Shown here: piece by piece, positions 42,830 to 53,229 of the stretch
Position numbering within the stretch: position 1 is the first letter of the stretch
Layout of the letters: each line of letters starts with the position of its first letter
Origin: Cristatella mucedo
Taxonomy: Eukaryota > Bryozoa > Phylactolaemata > Cristatellidae
Direction: 5' to 3'
Length of the DNA stretch: 64,000 nucleotides
Assembly: GCA_009760855.2 (NCBI GenBank)
Contig: WPIO01000002.1
Coordinates: 10,366,501 to 10,430,500, forward strand
The notes under the pieces: generated by a model
What the model was told of the DNA's origin: nothing
Databases searched by the model: none
What the model saw: only the letters and a program-made list of their open reading frames with translations
Made by a program: the position numbers and the translations under genes

Positions 42830-43214
42830 AGGTAGCCTTTTACGACCAGTGAAGTGAGTGTCTCAAAGTCAGGTGACTACACTTAAACGCAACGTCCGTC
42901 TGCTGTACGTGAGCGACAGCGTGGCGGCAGGTGAAAATGCGTTCGTTTGAAACCACGGGATATAATGGCTGCTGCCTCGACGCTCCTAAATGTGTTGGCG
43001 CTTCATGCATATTCCTTACCTCTACTGCTTCGTGGTCTGGGTGCAGCGCCAGCAGAAGCCCCCAGGGGGCTGCGAGAGCGGCTACGACGGCCGCCATCAT
43101 TCTCGTTCGGCAAGCTGACTGGCATGCCATCACCCGAAGGCTTTTCTTCGGCAATGATTATGGCTTCGGATGAGCTATCCGAGTCGTCTGCAGCGTCAGG
43201 ATCAGCACAAAATA
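42830..43214 (-). pseudogene. TOPORS-like SIM and Arg/Ser segment
   Basis: Minus-strand codons read DPDAADDSDSSSEAIIIAEE, then KPSGDGMPVSLPNENDGGRR, SRSRSPLGASAG and PRSSRGKEYA. This is homologous to DDSDGSSEVLIIGEERPW...GSPLGAAAAPR at 23.3 kb. The frame ends at a stop near 43003; the RING part is absent because an L2 3' end is joined directly upstream at 43214. R1 follows on the same strand. Confidence 0.75.
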
Positions 43215-43590
43215 TGGTCAGTGGTAGCATGCAGAGGCACATAAAGGAAGTTTCACAGAGACCCGCTTAAAGCAGTGATAGCTATATGTACAATTAGTAA
43301 AATGTCAAGTCAGGAGAATTCGTGACGCAGGCATGGAGTGAGTTTCACGCTTTGGGAGCATTCGATCTAAAGGCATGGTCTCCATAGGGTTTGAGATTTA
43401 TGCAAGATATGAGTAAACCATTCGTTTTTAAAAAGGAGGTGGAAATGTGCTTAGCCAGATGGGGCACTAGATCTCACTGGGAGGCTGGAGCTAAAGAATA
43501 AAGAGACCTACAATTGAGCGTGAAAACCTTGAAGGCAATGCGTTGCTTGACTTTGAGCCAGTGCAGGTCGGCAAGAGTGATGAGATGTGG
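43215..43590 (-). mobile_element. L2 LINE fragment joined to TOPORS-like sequence
   Basis: Truncated 3' UTR (CTACCACTGACCATATTTTG, minus strand) and C-terminal codons (plus strand shows GTCAGGAGAATTCGTGACGC, TTTGGGAGCATTCGATCTAA and TTGCTTGACTTTGAGCCAGT). Tail and (ATT)n are missing: the UTR stops where the SIM segment begins. Confidence 0.78.
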
Positions 43591-43760
43591 CAATAATATA
43601 GCAGTAATAAACCATAGTCAATGACAGGTACATGACATGTATGCTGCTCAGGCAAAGCTCGCCTACACATTTAAGACAGCAATCGCAGCAGATGGATCTC
43701 GGGTGAGCGACGCGAACTAAACCATGCACTGCTGAGAAAGGCATTCTGGACTGTAGATCC
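43591..43760 (-). repeat. Module M at a conserved L2 junction
   Basis: AACCATAGTCAATGACAGGT, then ACATGACATGTATGCTGCTC and GCAGCAGATGG, recurs at 53.85-53.95 kb (same strand) and inverted at 62.99-63.10 kb. In all three it is joined to the L2 codons just before HWLPVK. Unassigned. Confidence 0.65.
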
Positions 43761-43860
43761 TCGTTTTACAATTAAGCTATGTCGTTCTTGTTCTTAGTCA
43801 CGACGTCCTCGCATTCACAATGCACAGAAGCACAACATGACAGGTGACGATAGGACTTAG

Positions 43861-44960
43861 GGTCGAAATTTAAATGAAGTCGTCTCTTTCCAGCAACTTC
43901 GAGTTGCATCAAGCCCCAATCGCCTTACGTGATTCATTTTTTCAAAAGAGGAGGAAGACCAAGCCAAGTGTGGGCCAAGATGCGCATGCCCTGAGTGGAT
44001 TTAATTTAGAGCCAAGGTCAGGGTCAACATCTAGAAGAGTAGGTAATTTTTTTACCAGAGGTCCAACGGTAGACGGCAGGGTAATTTTAATTGTTGTTTT
44101 TACGTGCTACGCTCTGACGCTAAAAAAAACGCTGCAGAGTCAGCTCATCATGGGCTACGTTGAAAAACTGCGAGGCATATCCCCTTGTAGTCTAAGAAAC
44201 ACTTTTAGACTGTTGAGCTATCAAAAGCAATTCGCTAGTGCATCAGATGGAGTTATCGATGCCGGCACAGCCATTAGTTTCTAACCTTAGAAAGGGCAAT
44301 ACCGCTGAAAGTTCTAGCTAAGTAAAATCCAGGTGGCGCGTTCGAAAAGAATCTCTCTCCTAGATTACTAGCAGCGGAATCATTAAGAAGTCTAGTGGCT
44401 GCTGACTGATTCACACATGCAGACGATTAAACAATTCGCAAATTAAGGTGATGAATCCTAGAAAGATGCAGACACCTTACTGCTGCAGTACTTACAGCCA
44501 TGTTGATTTTGTTGCCGTTTCATGTCAATGGTTAAATTCACTGCAATAAAAACAATAACCAGCAGTTTATACGAAGTAACAAATTCATCCGAAAAGGAAG
44601 CAGAAATAGACAATTACAAGGCTAAGAAAAGCAAGCATAAGCTCACAAAAAATCATGGCCAGTGGTTGCTAGAAGCTATGGTTTTTAGCCTTCACTCAGT
44701 CGTACACCGGTTGGTACCGTGCACAGAAAAATAGCAGTTCCACTATGGTGCTGTGAAAAAGCATGTCACCTTGGCCCTTCACGGATGCACAGTCTCATAA
44801 TGCACAGCCACGCAATTGAACTATTGAATAAGAAAGAGCAAAGGCTGTGTGGAATAAGTGTGATTTCAAATTCTACCTGGGCGCTGTAAAATTATGTCGT
44901 CGATGTTAGTCTGCTGCTTGTAATATGTACGAGCCAGAAGAGTTAAATTTTCTAAAGCGA
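43861..44960 (-). repeat. SD1 repeat, partial third copy
   Basis: Inverted relative to the other two copies: CCTTACGTGATTCATTTTTT, CTGAGTGGATTTAATTTAGA, GGTCAGGGTCAACATCTAGA, TAGTCTAAGAAACACTTTTA, CCAGGTGGCGCGTTCG and GGCTGTGTGGAATAAGTGTG. All are colinear with the reverse complements of 60.5-59.4 and 9.73-8.27 kb. The 136-codon open frame at 43874-44284 lies in non-coding repeat and is probably spurious. Confidence 0.75.
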
Positions 44961-45284
44961 CATTTAGTCCATACTTGTATTGCTTGCATTGATTTTGATT
45001 ATGTTCATTAAGCTATCAACGAGTTAATACAGGTAGATAAAGTCTACTGTAAGCCGCTCTTCGTCTGGATGGAAGCCCACACTACCGGATGAGCTACTGT
45101 CGTGGCTCGGACGAAAACAAAGCATACAAGGAAATATTACTCTGAATATAATAAGCTCTGCTAAAATAAAGATACACATACATCCGAATTGAGGTTCACA
45201 AAATAATTGAAAGTTTCGCCATTGATCCCTCGTTATTGTCGAGAATGTTTTTCAATTACATAACTAGGGGCTTCCTCCGTTAAG

Positions 45285-45592
45285 GCAGCCAAGCAAAGGA
45301 CCGGCTGAACTGTAAGACCAAGGGCTCGAGCCAGCTGAGTGCTTGCCCACTTGATCCCAGGGATTTATATTACAATTAGCCCCTGTACAATTAGCCAGCC
45401 AAGTCTAGTGAACCTAAGGCAGACTTATGGGCAGTGCCGAGCCCAAATGTACGGTAATTATTAAATTAATGTATGCTGAATTTATAAATTGTTAACATCT
45501 GCTTAATTATCTTGCCTGTTGCAAAATAGCGGGAATAAGTCAAATAGAGATTAAATTAATAATTGACGATCACTTTATTCTACCATCTACCA
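45285..45592 (+). repeat. T1 repeat, segment A and AT-rich flank
   Basis: GCAAAGGACCGGCTGAACTG, TGAGTGCTTGCCCACTTGAT, TTAGCCAGCCAAGTC and GCAGACTTATGGGCAGTGCC match the minus strand of 5515-5390. A block resembling the inverted-repeat arm (CACTTTATTCTACCATCT) also stands at 45570-45587. Confidence 0.65.
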
Positions 45593-45619
45593 TGGAATGT
45601 AAGTACACATATATGTATA

Positions 45620-45673
<54 letters not shown>

Positions 45674-46682
45674 TGATAATCACTTTATTCTACCATCTTC
45701 AGCAAAAGCTACGGCACGTGAAATCTGCTCATTACCTGCTTCGCCGTCTGCAGTGATTTATAAAACCGGTTTCCTTATTTCAGCACACAGTGCTTTAACA
45801 ACGTTATGCACCTGTGCTACAGTGGTAACTATATCGCCAATGGCATCCTCTATATTAGCCGCATCGAGTTCATTCCTACTCCCGCCATTAGCGATCTAAA
45901 GTTCCAGCTTCTTCATCCAGCCAGATTTACTCGCAGAACGTTGTCAGGCTATTTGCAGGTTTTAATTTTGGGATTGCAGCTGAGAACCACTGGCGCTCAC
46001 ATTATACGGAGTATCTGCCACTAGAGAAACGAGTGTTTTATTAAATTTAAATGATGCATAAGCATCTTAAATATTTAGGCAGGATGCCTATATGAATAGT
46101 TGCAATTCAATGACATAAAAATGTCACTTAGGAACGATATAACAGTTAAAATAGTTAGCTTTTTATTTGGCACGCTAGGAGAATTAAATATTTACCCACG
46201 CGCATTGCAACTCGGTGCAAGCGAACTATTAAACCAAGATGAAGACATCTATGGTATCATGGATAAAAACAACCATGAGCTAGAATCGTGCCTATAGCAG
46301 AATTCTCAGGCACCAAAAACAGCCAGAGCTACCAGATCGCTAGCCAGAAACATTCATTGAATCGGGCTGAATACTTGCCTGCTTGATCCCGGGGTATATT
46401 ATTATTGAAATGTATCCGCTAAGAAAGAATAGCTATTCCACTCGGAGGAGTGTCAGCGAGGCTGTATGACAGTGCCGAATCCAATTGTGACGCACAGCGG
46501 GCCCGAATGACGAGCGGCTACATTATCGCATCATCACATAATCGATACTTCCGGCTGATCATTGTTCTCCGGCCCTCTAGGGGAAAGTGTCGAGTATGCA
46601 CAAAGTTAGGCTCGCTCCGTACCGTATCAAGATAAAGCCTTTGCTGAAGATGGTAGAATAAAGTGATTATCAATATATATAT

Positions 46683-46730
<48 letters not shown>

Positions 46731-46731
46731 C

Positions 46732-46762
<31 letters not shown>

Positions 46763-46789
46763 TATACATATATGTGTACTTACATTCCA
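45593..46789. repeat. T1 segments B-C between long inverted repeats
   Basis: The left arm (45593-45706) and right arm (46640-46789) are reverse complements. The inner 34 bp (45673-45706 / 46640-46673) match perfectly. The outer 30 bp (TGGAATGTAAGTACACATAT...) are also perfect and are joined to the inner part by (TA)n/(TG)n or (CA)n. Between the arms, segments B and C are colinear with the minus strand of 5.35-4.35 kb. No transposase-like frame is present, so any mobility would be non-autonomous. The right outer arm runs into TOPORS-like RING codons. Confidence 0.85.
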
Positions 46790-47130
46790 AGCAGGAAAGA
46801 TGATCGCCGATATTAGCAGTTGCAGTGTTGACTATGCTTTCTAAATATTTGGCTCACGAATAATCCTACGAAGTGGTCAACCTATCCGAGTGCTCGCTGG
46901 AGTCACCTCGTCAGCTCTTTGTCGAGCAGTCAGACTTTGTAGCTGCGAGGAATAAAAGCCAGTAAAACCTCTGGTTGTCGTTGAACCCGTATAATTTGCT
47001 AGACAAGCCTTAGTTCACAAGTGTTTCAGCAACTCACAAGACTTGTGAGAACCTGAACGACCGTGCCTCTGGCAAGCCGACCTCAGTCACTGCAGCGATA
47101 GCTTGAAGCTGCGACCCTCAGCAAAGAATC
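46790..47130 (-). pseudogene. TOPORS-like gene copy: leader and start of RING
   Basis: Minus strand, 47130 down: AGCTTCAAGCTATCGCTGCA, TGAGGTCGGCTTGCCAGAGG, acceptor TTCCTCGCAG, then codons SDCSTKS, RGDSSEHSDR, YLESIVNTATANIGDH and LSCLEC. Stops precede the RING and several ligands are replaced. The coding sequence is cut after LEC by the inverted-repeat arm at 46789. Confidence 0.75.
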
Positions 47131-47539
47131 AGCTCGGAAATGATAAAATTAATAATAATGCTCATTATAGACATCACACTGTGCCGTGTTTATCTTTTAA
47201 TCGGTTGCCTTACCACACGTTTTGTGTTGCAAGAGGGGCAATAAATGACATAGTTAATGACATGCAAGGCATGTATTCTACTCAGGAAAGCATGCAAAAA
47301 TACTCAAGACGGCACTACTGGCCGATGGTAAGTAGGTCCCTGAGTGAGCAAGCTGAACTCACAGGTGTGAAAAGCATACAGGTACGTCCATTGTTGTATT
47401 ATGATTAAAACATGCAGTTCCTTTTCTTCGTCACTACGTCCTCTGTTTTATGAAAGCACAACGGCATAAAATAAAAATTGCTCGGACTGAGCCAATGCTG
47501 TCTGGAGCAGGTGGTCTTACAGCTGCTTTTAGATTGAAA
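47131..47539. other. No recognisable feature
   Basis: An open frame at 47103-47408 has no motif. Confidence 0.35.
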
Positions 47540-48960
47540 TATCTCACCCAAAACAATAAGGAAATGACCTGGTGCTAGCCGGTCATCTGTTCGAAGCTTG
47601 GGAGAGCATGTAAAAACTAATAAGGTCTATAAGGGATTAACTGTAGCTAGGATCTCAAGTGTCAGACTGCCAAAGTTCAAAGACCATGTGGTGCGAAGCA
47701 TGATGTAAAACTAATTCGCATTGTAGACCAGAGCGAGAGAATCGTAGGACCTAAAGTAGAGCGGTGGCATCTCGTAGCAATTACAGCGACTGATAGCCGT
47801 CCAGGGTACATTTATGTTAATTGATGTACGATGTCAGCTCCGACGACTATCATAGATAAGTGTAAACTGTCAGGTTTTCCGCCTGTTGGAAGCTTTATAT
47901 GGCCTTGGCAGAAAGATGCTAAAGTAATGAGCCATGGAACTCTACGCTGGGAAATCCTAATTACTTTGATTGTTGTGTCCTTGTCTAATCAAACCTAAAT
48001 TTTCGCAATGCCAAGTAGTGGCAAGTTAGCCTAATTGACTGTTGATCTGGTAGGCTCGTTTGGTAAAGCATTTATGTTTATGGTACGCCTAGGTTTCTCG
48101 CAGATGCTGCAGGAGATGTTCTGGTCGAGCCAGTTTGTGAGTTAGCCTGATCGCACATACCCAGACAAGTCGAGACGGGATGTCACGAATACATGAACCG
48201 ATAGGATGTGGTATTTCCCTCTATGCAATCCCAAATTTTAGCAACATTATGTAGCTAAAAGTATGTTGACGTGATTGAGAGGCTTATGCGATCGTCCACT
48301 GACATTTTGGAAGTGAAACAAGACACCTAGGTTACGTACTGATGTTACCGGGCATATGCTGGCAGAGCGGTTTTGGAGCGTTTGATATTTCACATTTCTG
48401 AATCGCGATCGGTTTCAGACGTAACAAATTGATTGTTTACATCACTATTGCATTTGAAAAGCTTGCTATCGTCCATGTGTGGTTGTCAACCGATACCAGG
48501 AGAAAGGATATAAGACAAAGAATATAAAGAGTTAAGAAGTGGCAATAACGAGGAAAACAAATAGCAGATAAATAGAAGAAAAACGGTAGAACGAATGAAT
48601 TCAACACGCTGGAGGGCTAGGAGATATCTATGTAGAGGTACACCTGAGTGTCGTCTGCATTGTGGAGAAAGCTTAGGTTGTGCCCGGGAATCGCATTGGC
48701 AAAAAGGAGAGTCTATATACCGTAAAAAAAGTGTCCAAATGCCCCGGCGAATTTTGAGATTCTCATGATGTGATGGGGGATCAAAACCTGCGGAAAGATT
48801 GAACCGAACAAGCAGAAAGGCTAAACAACTTTGCATTCCTAAGAATGCCGTTATACCTCTGAAGCTCCGATGACCTTTGAAGCGATTTGCTCACAGTCTG
48901 CTTCAGGATAGTACACGTCGTTCAATGAGAACAGAGGAAGTGAGCTCTGGAGTCAAGGAA
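47540..48960 (-). mobile_element. Composite LINE with T-rich insert (minus copy 2)
   Basis: From 48960 down on the minus strand: TTCTCATTGAACGACGTGTA block; RT-like segment; CCTAGCCCTCCAGCGTGTTG; pyrimidine-rich spacer (48.61-48.50 kb); ATGGACGATAGCAAGC; AGTACGTAACCTAGGTGTC; L2 codons; a jump near 48.13 kb (CAGAACATCTCC, then TGCAGCATCTGCGAG); then a second, degraded L2 C-terminal part to about 47540. It follows the plus copy at 11.6-13.17 kb nearly base for base in order. Confidence 0.68.
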
Positions 48961-48964
48961 TAGC

Positions 48965-49058
48965 GGAGCAATAGTTTACGTGGCCGAAGCTTTTTAAGCG
49001 AAAATAGGTATTAGCCAATTCTATCGTTCCATAGAGAACCTGAATGGACGACGAGGCG
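48965..49058 (-). mobile_element. Family 2 LINE, 3' half of a split copy
   Basis: Minus-strand codons TPRRPFRFSMERNW-like correspond to QPVRALRFCVDNKLAV at 29.7 kb and continue the frame SYLAELLHPF from 50.38 kb once the L2 insertion 49064-50369 is removed. Confidence 0.7.
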
Positions 49059-49063
49059 TAAAC

Positions 49064-50369
49064 TGGCATCACTGGCACTGCTCTGCAGTGGTTCAGGTCC
49101 TATCTCAGTGGGAGACTCCAGAGTGTTGACGTGAATGGACAAAGATCGTCTGAAGTACCTCTAAAATATGGAGTACCTCAGGGCTCTGTGCTAGGTCCGG
49201 TTCTTTTCACCGTTTATACTCTCCCTCTCGCTGATGTGATTGCCAAGCACAATCTAGGCTTTCACTTCTATGCGGATGACACTCAGTTGTACCTTTGCTT
49301 TGATCCCTCCCAGCCTTCGAGCACCTCAAATTCTCTCAACTCACTTGCTGCATGCATTGATGACATCCGATCATGGATGGCAGCAAATTTTCTAAAACTA
49401 AACGATGATAAAACTAACTTACTAGTTATGGGCAAACCTAGTGTTATTCAGAAATTGGAAAGGCTGACTTTCAAAATTGGCTCTGCCAGCATATCTCCAG
49501 TTGCATCAGCTCGAAATCTAGGTGTCATATTCCAAAGCGACCTCTCGTTAGACGACCACATCAGCTCCACAGTCAAATCAGCCTATTTTCAGCTTCATAA
49601 CATTGCTAAAATTAGGGCTGGTTTAGATAAGGATACCACGTCCAAGTTGGTCCATGCATTCGTGACATCTCGTCTCGACTTCTGCAACTCACTGCTTACT
49701 GGCCTACCAGCATGTGCGATCAGGCGATTGCAGCTGGTGCAAAACTCTGCAGCTAGGCTTGTCTGTCGTGAGCGTCGCAGTTGCCACATTACTCCACTTC
49801 TCGCCGACCTGCACTGGTTACCAGTCAAGCAACGGATTGACTTCAAGGTTTTGTCGCTCACTTTTAGGTCTCTTCATTCTATGGCTCCAGCCTATCTTTC
49901 AGATACACTACCCCATCAGGCAAAGCATCGTACCACTCGCTTTTCGGAATCCAACAGTCTAGAAATACCTCGTACAAACCTTAAATCCTTTGGAGACCGT
50001 GCATTTAGCTCGTATGCTCCCACAGCCTGGAACTCCCTCCCGACCAGCATCAGAACATCCCCTGACCTGACCACATTTAAAAGAAACTTAAAAACATACC
50101 TATTTAGGACAGCATTTAGTGGGTCCTTGTGATTCGTCCTCGATGTGCTTATGCGTGCTGACACTGTTCATGCTGCCACTAACCACATTTGCATGCTGAC
50201 CCAGTGCATGTAACCCCTAACCATGTTATTCATTTTGTTTGTTTTTCAAGCATGATTTTACTTACTATTCTATTGCATATCACTTTGCAGCAAATGTAAA
50301 GCGCCTAGAAAGAGATTAAGTTCTCTGAGGGCGCTTTATCAAGTGCAATATTATTATTATTATTATTAT
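49064..50369 (+). mobile_element. L2 LINE, youngest-looking copy, with target duplication
   Basis: 1306-bp 5'-truncated insertion: RT C-terminal half, 3' UTR, the tail AAAGCGCCTAGAAAGAGATT ... TTCTCTGAGGGCGC, and (ATT)n. TAAAC stands at 49059-49063 and at 50370-50374. The flanks are the two parts of one family 2 LINE frame. It begins at the codons GITGTALQWF. Confidence 0.92.
49065..50132 (+). CDS. L2 reverse transcriptase ORF, C-terminal half, open
   Basis: The frame is open from 49065 to the stop at 50130-50132, about 355 codons, although no ATG stands at its start because the element is 5'-truncated. Motifs in order: WFRSYLSGRL; GVPQGSVLGPVLFTVYTLPL (RT palm motif B); HFYADDTQLY, the catalytic motif with both Asp (about codons 66-75); LKLNDDKTNLLVMG; ASARNLGVIFQSDLSLDDHI; then the C-terminal LDFCNSLLTGLPACAIRRLQ, HWLPVKQRIDFKVLSLTFRS, FGDRAFSSYA and LKTYLFRTAFSGSL. 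The endonuclease and RT fingers are missing, so it cannot retrotranspose alone. It is the reference against which the other copies were read. Confidence 0.9.
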   Translation, partial: GITGTALQWFRSYLSGRLQSVDVNGQRSSEVPLKYGVPQGSVLGPVLFTVYTLPLADVIAKHNLGFHFYADDTQLYLCFDPSQPSSTSNSLNSLAACIDDIRSWMAANFLKLNDDKTNLLVMGKPSVIQKLERLTFKIGSASISPVASARNLGVIFQSDLSLDDHISSTVKSAYFQLHNIAKIRAGLDKDTTSKLVHAFVTSRLDFCNSLLTGLPACAIRRLQLVQNSAARLVCRERRSCHITPLLADLHWLPVKQRIDFKVLSLTFRSLHSMAPAYLSDTLPHQAKHRTTRFSESNSLEIPRTNLKSFGDRAFSSYAPTAWNSLPTSIRTSPDLTTFKRNLKTYLFRTAFSGSL

Positions 50370-50374
50370 TAAAC

Positions 50375-51110
50375 GGATGCAGCAGTTCAGCTAGGTACGA
50401 AGAAGCCGAGCCGAAGGAACCTTTCGAGTTAGACTTATAATTCCATGCAAGGCATATGATTACATAATCATAACTATAGAATTGAACCATGTAGACCCGT
50501 CTAAGTTGGACTTGGAATTTCGTCCTGTGTCCGTTGATCTACCAAATGCAATCCCATATCGTTCAGCAAAGGAATAGCATCGACGAACCTCTGGGATTTT
50601 TGGGTCTGCCTTGCAGCCAAATCCATCACTAGCTGCATAAGTGTAGTTGATTTTTGGTAGCGTTCTGCATTGTGGACTTGCAGAATAGAATGAAAGTTCA
50701 GGTAAGCGATCAAATTTTGGCAAGCCTCAAAGTATATTGATAATGATCTTCGATCTAGGTAGAACGTGATGGCTAGCTTTGACACTTGCCTTCCCAATGA
50801 GAGTCCAAATTTAAAGTATTCATCTAGGGGGAAAATTAAATTCCGAGCGTGTGGTTAGGGTTGCAGCTGTAGAATCACCAATAGGAAAGGTTGGGTCCTT
50901 TAGTCGAGCCGCACGCTTCGATATTCGAGTGTGAATGAGCTCGGTTTTATTGTCGTTTAGCTCGTTTAGTTTTCAGAAATTAGTTGACATTCAGAACCTA
51001 ACGTCTGAAAGGTAAGTATTAAGTCTCCGATTCCGTGCAATTGATTTAAACAGTTGAAAGATTTTAACAGAAATCTCACAGATCCAGCTAAGTATTATCA
51101 GCATAAAACA
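50375..51110 (-). mobile_element. Family 2 LINE, RT middle part
   Basis: Minus strand: a diverged FYADN-like catalytic block near 51095, codons for NDNKTELIHTRISKRAARLK, LAARQTQKSQRFVDAIPLL and SYLAELLHPF. Several frameshifts. It continues upstream without a gap into R1, so R1 and family 2 coding sequence are one element or a stable chimera. Confidence 0.68.
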
Positions 51111-51709
51111 ATAACCAATTCTATAGAAAAATCGCTTTACACAAATACAGCTAAGTAGGGAATACTCTTATAACTGTACAGGTGACTGGTCATTGATGAA
51201 TAGGATGTGACCAAGTCTCAAAAAAGGATTGAACGCGGTCATAAAAGTAAGATTTGAACGAAGCTATTACCATATTTGCTGGAGTGATCGCTGTTCTCAA
51301 CCGTACAAGTGCGACATCGCTGTAAAAAGTGTCAAACGGTAGATGGAAGAACGAAATATCTGTAAGGATAGAATCGCTTGCGGTCATTTGATTGGAGATT
51401 TCAGCCAGATTGGGGTCGACAAATGGGGCAAGAATATTTTTCCTTATTGCTAGGCTGATTTCATATGAAACCTATGCTTTTCTTGCATACGTTCTAAATG
51501 TACAGCCTGATTTATCGGGTTTAGTGACTTTTAGATCGGATTACGACACTGGGTTGATCGGTAGACTTGTGCATAGAAATTGGTAACGTCTTTGAAGCCT
51601 CTAAACATGTAATATCCAAGTGTGCCAAATGATAGCCCCAAAGAAACGGAGGTTTAACTTAAAATTGGTTCGTCCAAAGATCTAGCAGTATGTTGATCAA
51701 AGTCGACAA

Positions 51710-51782
<73 letters not shown>

Positions 51783-52100
51783 ATATATATATATGTGCAC
51801 CTAATATGCATCGTTTACGAGGAATATATATATATTTATTTATTTATTTATTTATATGCAAACTTATAATTCATTTGGTAAAGCACAGTCAAATAAAAGG
51901 GTTTCAGTTAGGCATCACACGTCTACCTTATGGCTAAAATCAAAGACCCCGGTCTGCAGAGAGAGTATCGAGAGCAAAAACCAGGTCAGCATGACAGATA
52001 CTGGATCTTCACTGGAGAAATAACTTGAATTTAAATGCGGATATTGCGCAGCCCATAAACGCTCCTAAATGTTTCCCCTAGAGAAAAGCCCCAAACTCGA
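51111..52100 (-). repeat. R1 repeat, second minus copy
   Basis: Colinear with 41.58-42.51 kb: GGTGACTGGTCATTGATGAA, TGCCAAATGATAGCC, AGCACAGTCAAATAAAAGGG region, CTGGAGAAATAACTTGAATT and AAAGCCCCAAACTCGA. AT microsatellite at 51712-51796 and (TTTA)n at about 51834-51855. Confidence 0.78.
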
Positions 52101-52369
52101 AGTCGCCGGGAGAGTCCGATTTTGCTTCACCCGGTTGCAAAGCTAAATGTTCCAGAAAGTTGCCCGCATGCAGGAAAATTTCCGTTAGAGTCAAGCAGCA
52201 GATTAAAAATTCGGAAATATCTCAAATTAATTTTCTATAGCCTAGAGCGAGGCGCCAGGCAGCCTAAAAATGCGCAGTGGCCAGCATTGATATTAACTAC
52301 AGAAAGTGTCTCAAAGTCTGGCGATTACACACAAACTCACCGTCCGTCGGCCTTCGAGTCGTAGGCGAG

Positions 52370-53070
52370 GCAGCTGGTGGGAGTGCATCCGTGGGCACCG
52401 ACGAACAGACGTGGCTGCTGACAGGAAGAGCCCTAAATGTATTGGCACTATGCAGATTCCTTACCTCCACTGCTTCTCTTCTTCCAAAACCGCCTTACCT
52501 AGTGTGCCATCTCTTCTTCCACTTGCTTCTGGCGCAGTAGCAGCAGCAGCCCCCGGGGGCTGCCAGTGTGGCCGTAACCACTCTCGGTCGACGAGCTGAC
52601 TGGCATGCCATCGAGCCACGGCCTATCTTCACTAATGACTATCACGTCGTATGAGCTATCTGAATCGTCTGCAGCACTGCTGAAGTCATCGAGTGGTGCC
52701 GAAGAAGAGGCAGGTGCCGCTGAGTGCACCAACGTAGGCTGGGCAGTCAATTCTCAGATGACAGCGTAGTAGTCTCCACTCGAGCCGCACCTGATTCGGG
52801 AAATGCTGCATTGCACCGTATCGTATTACCCAGACGTACGCTGTACAAACAATAAGAAGAAGCCCTCAACCTTCGTGAAGAATCACTGAAGCCACTTCGT
52901 TGGCTCGTTGCTGATCTGCCAGATAAAAACTCTGCAACTGACACGAACCCGAACAAACGTCAAGTTGTAGCTAAATCTCAAAAAAGCAACAGCACCAGTA
53001 GAAGTTCACAAGCGAGGGAGCAGATTGTCTGACTTTAGAGAACCCGACGTCACTGCAGGACAAGCTTGAA
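52370..53070 (-). pseudogene. TOPORS-like gene copy lacking the RING
   Basis: Minus strand: leader block AGCTTCAAGCTTGTCCTGCA at about 53070; codons SATSQRSGFSDSSRR, matching the region just before the RING in other copies. The sequence then goes directly to codons resembling NTIRCNAAFPESGAARVETT (compare CDAAVSVPGAARLAASRLSS at 23.5 kb), LDDFSSAADDSDSSYDVIVI, SEDRPWLDGMPVS and GHTGSPRG. The RING coding part is missing by internal deletion. Frameshifts lie near 52745 and 52540. R1 follows downstream on the same strand. Confidence 0.75.
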
Positions 53071-53229
53071 GCTGAACTTACCGTAGGCATACAATTCGCT
53101 AAAAAGGAACGAATATGGTTATAAATATTAGGAATGTAATAATAGTTACAACAATTATTATGCATTTGCTGTAACTGTAGCACCTGACGGGTTCTCATTA
53201 CCTCCGTTTGGATACTTCACTGCTAATTT

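Noticed and set aside
43874-44284. 136-codon open frame as a possible gene
   Set aside because: It lies in the inverted partial copy of SD1; the other two copies are not open here.
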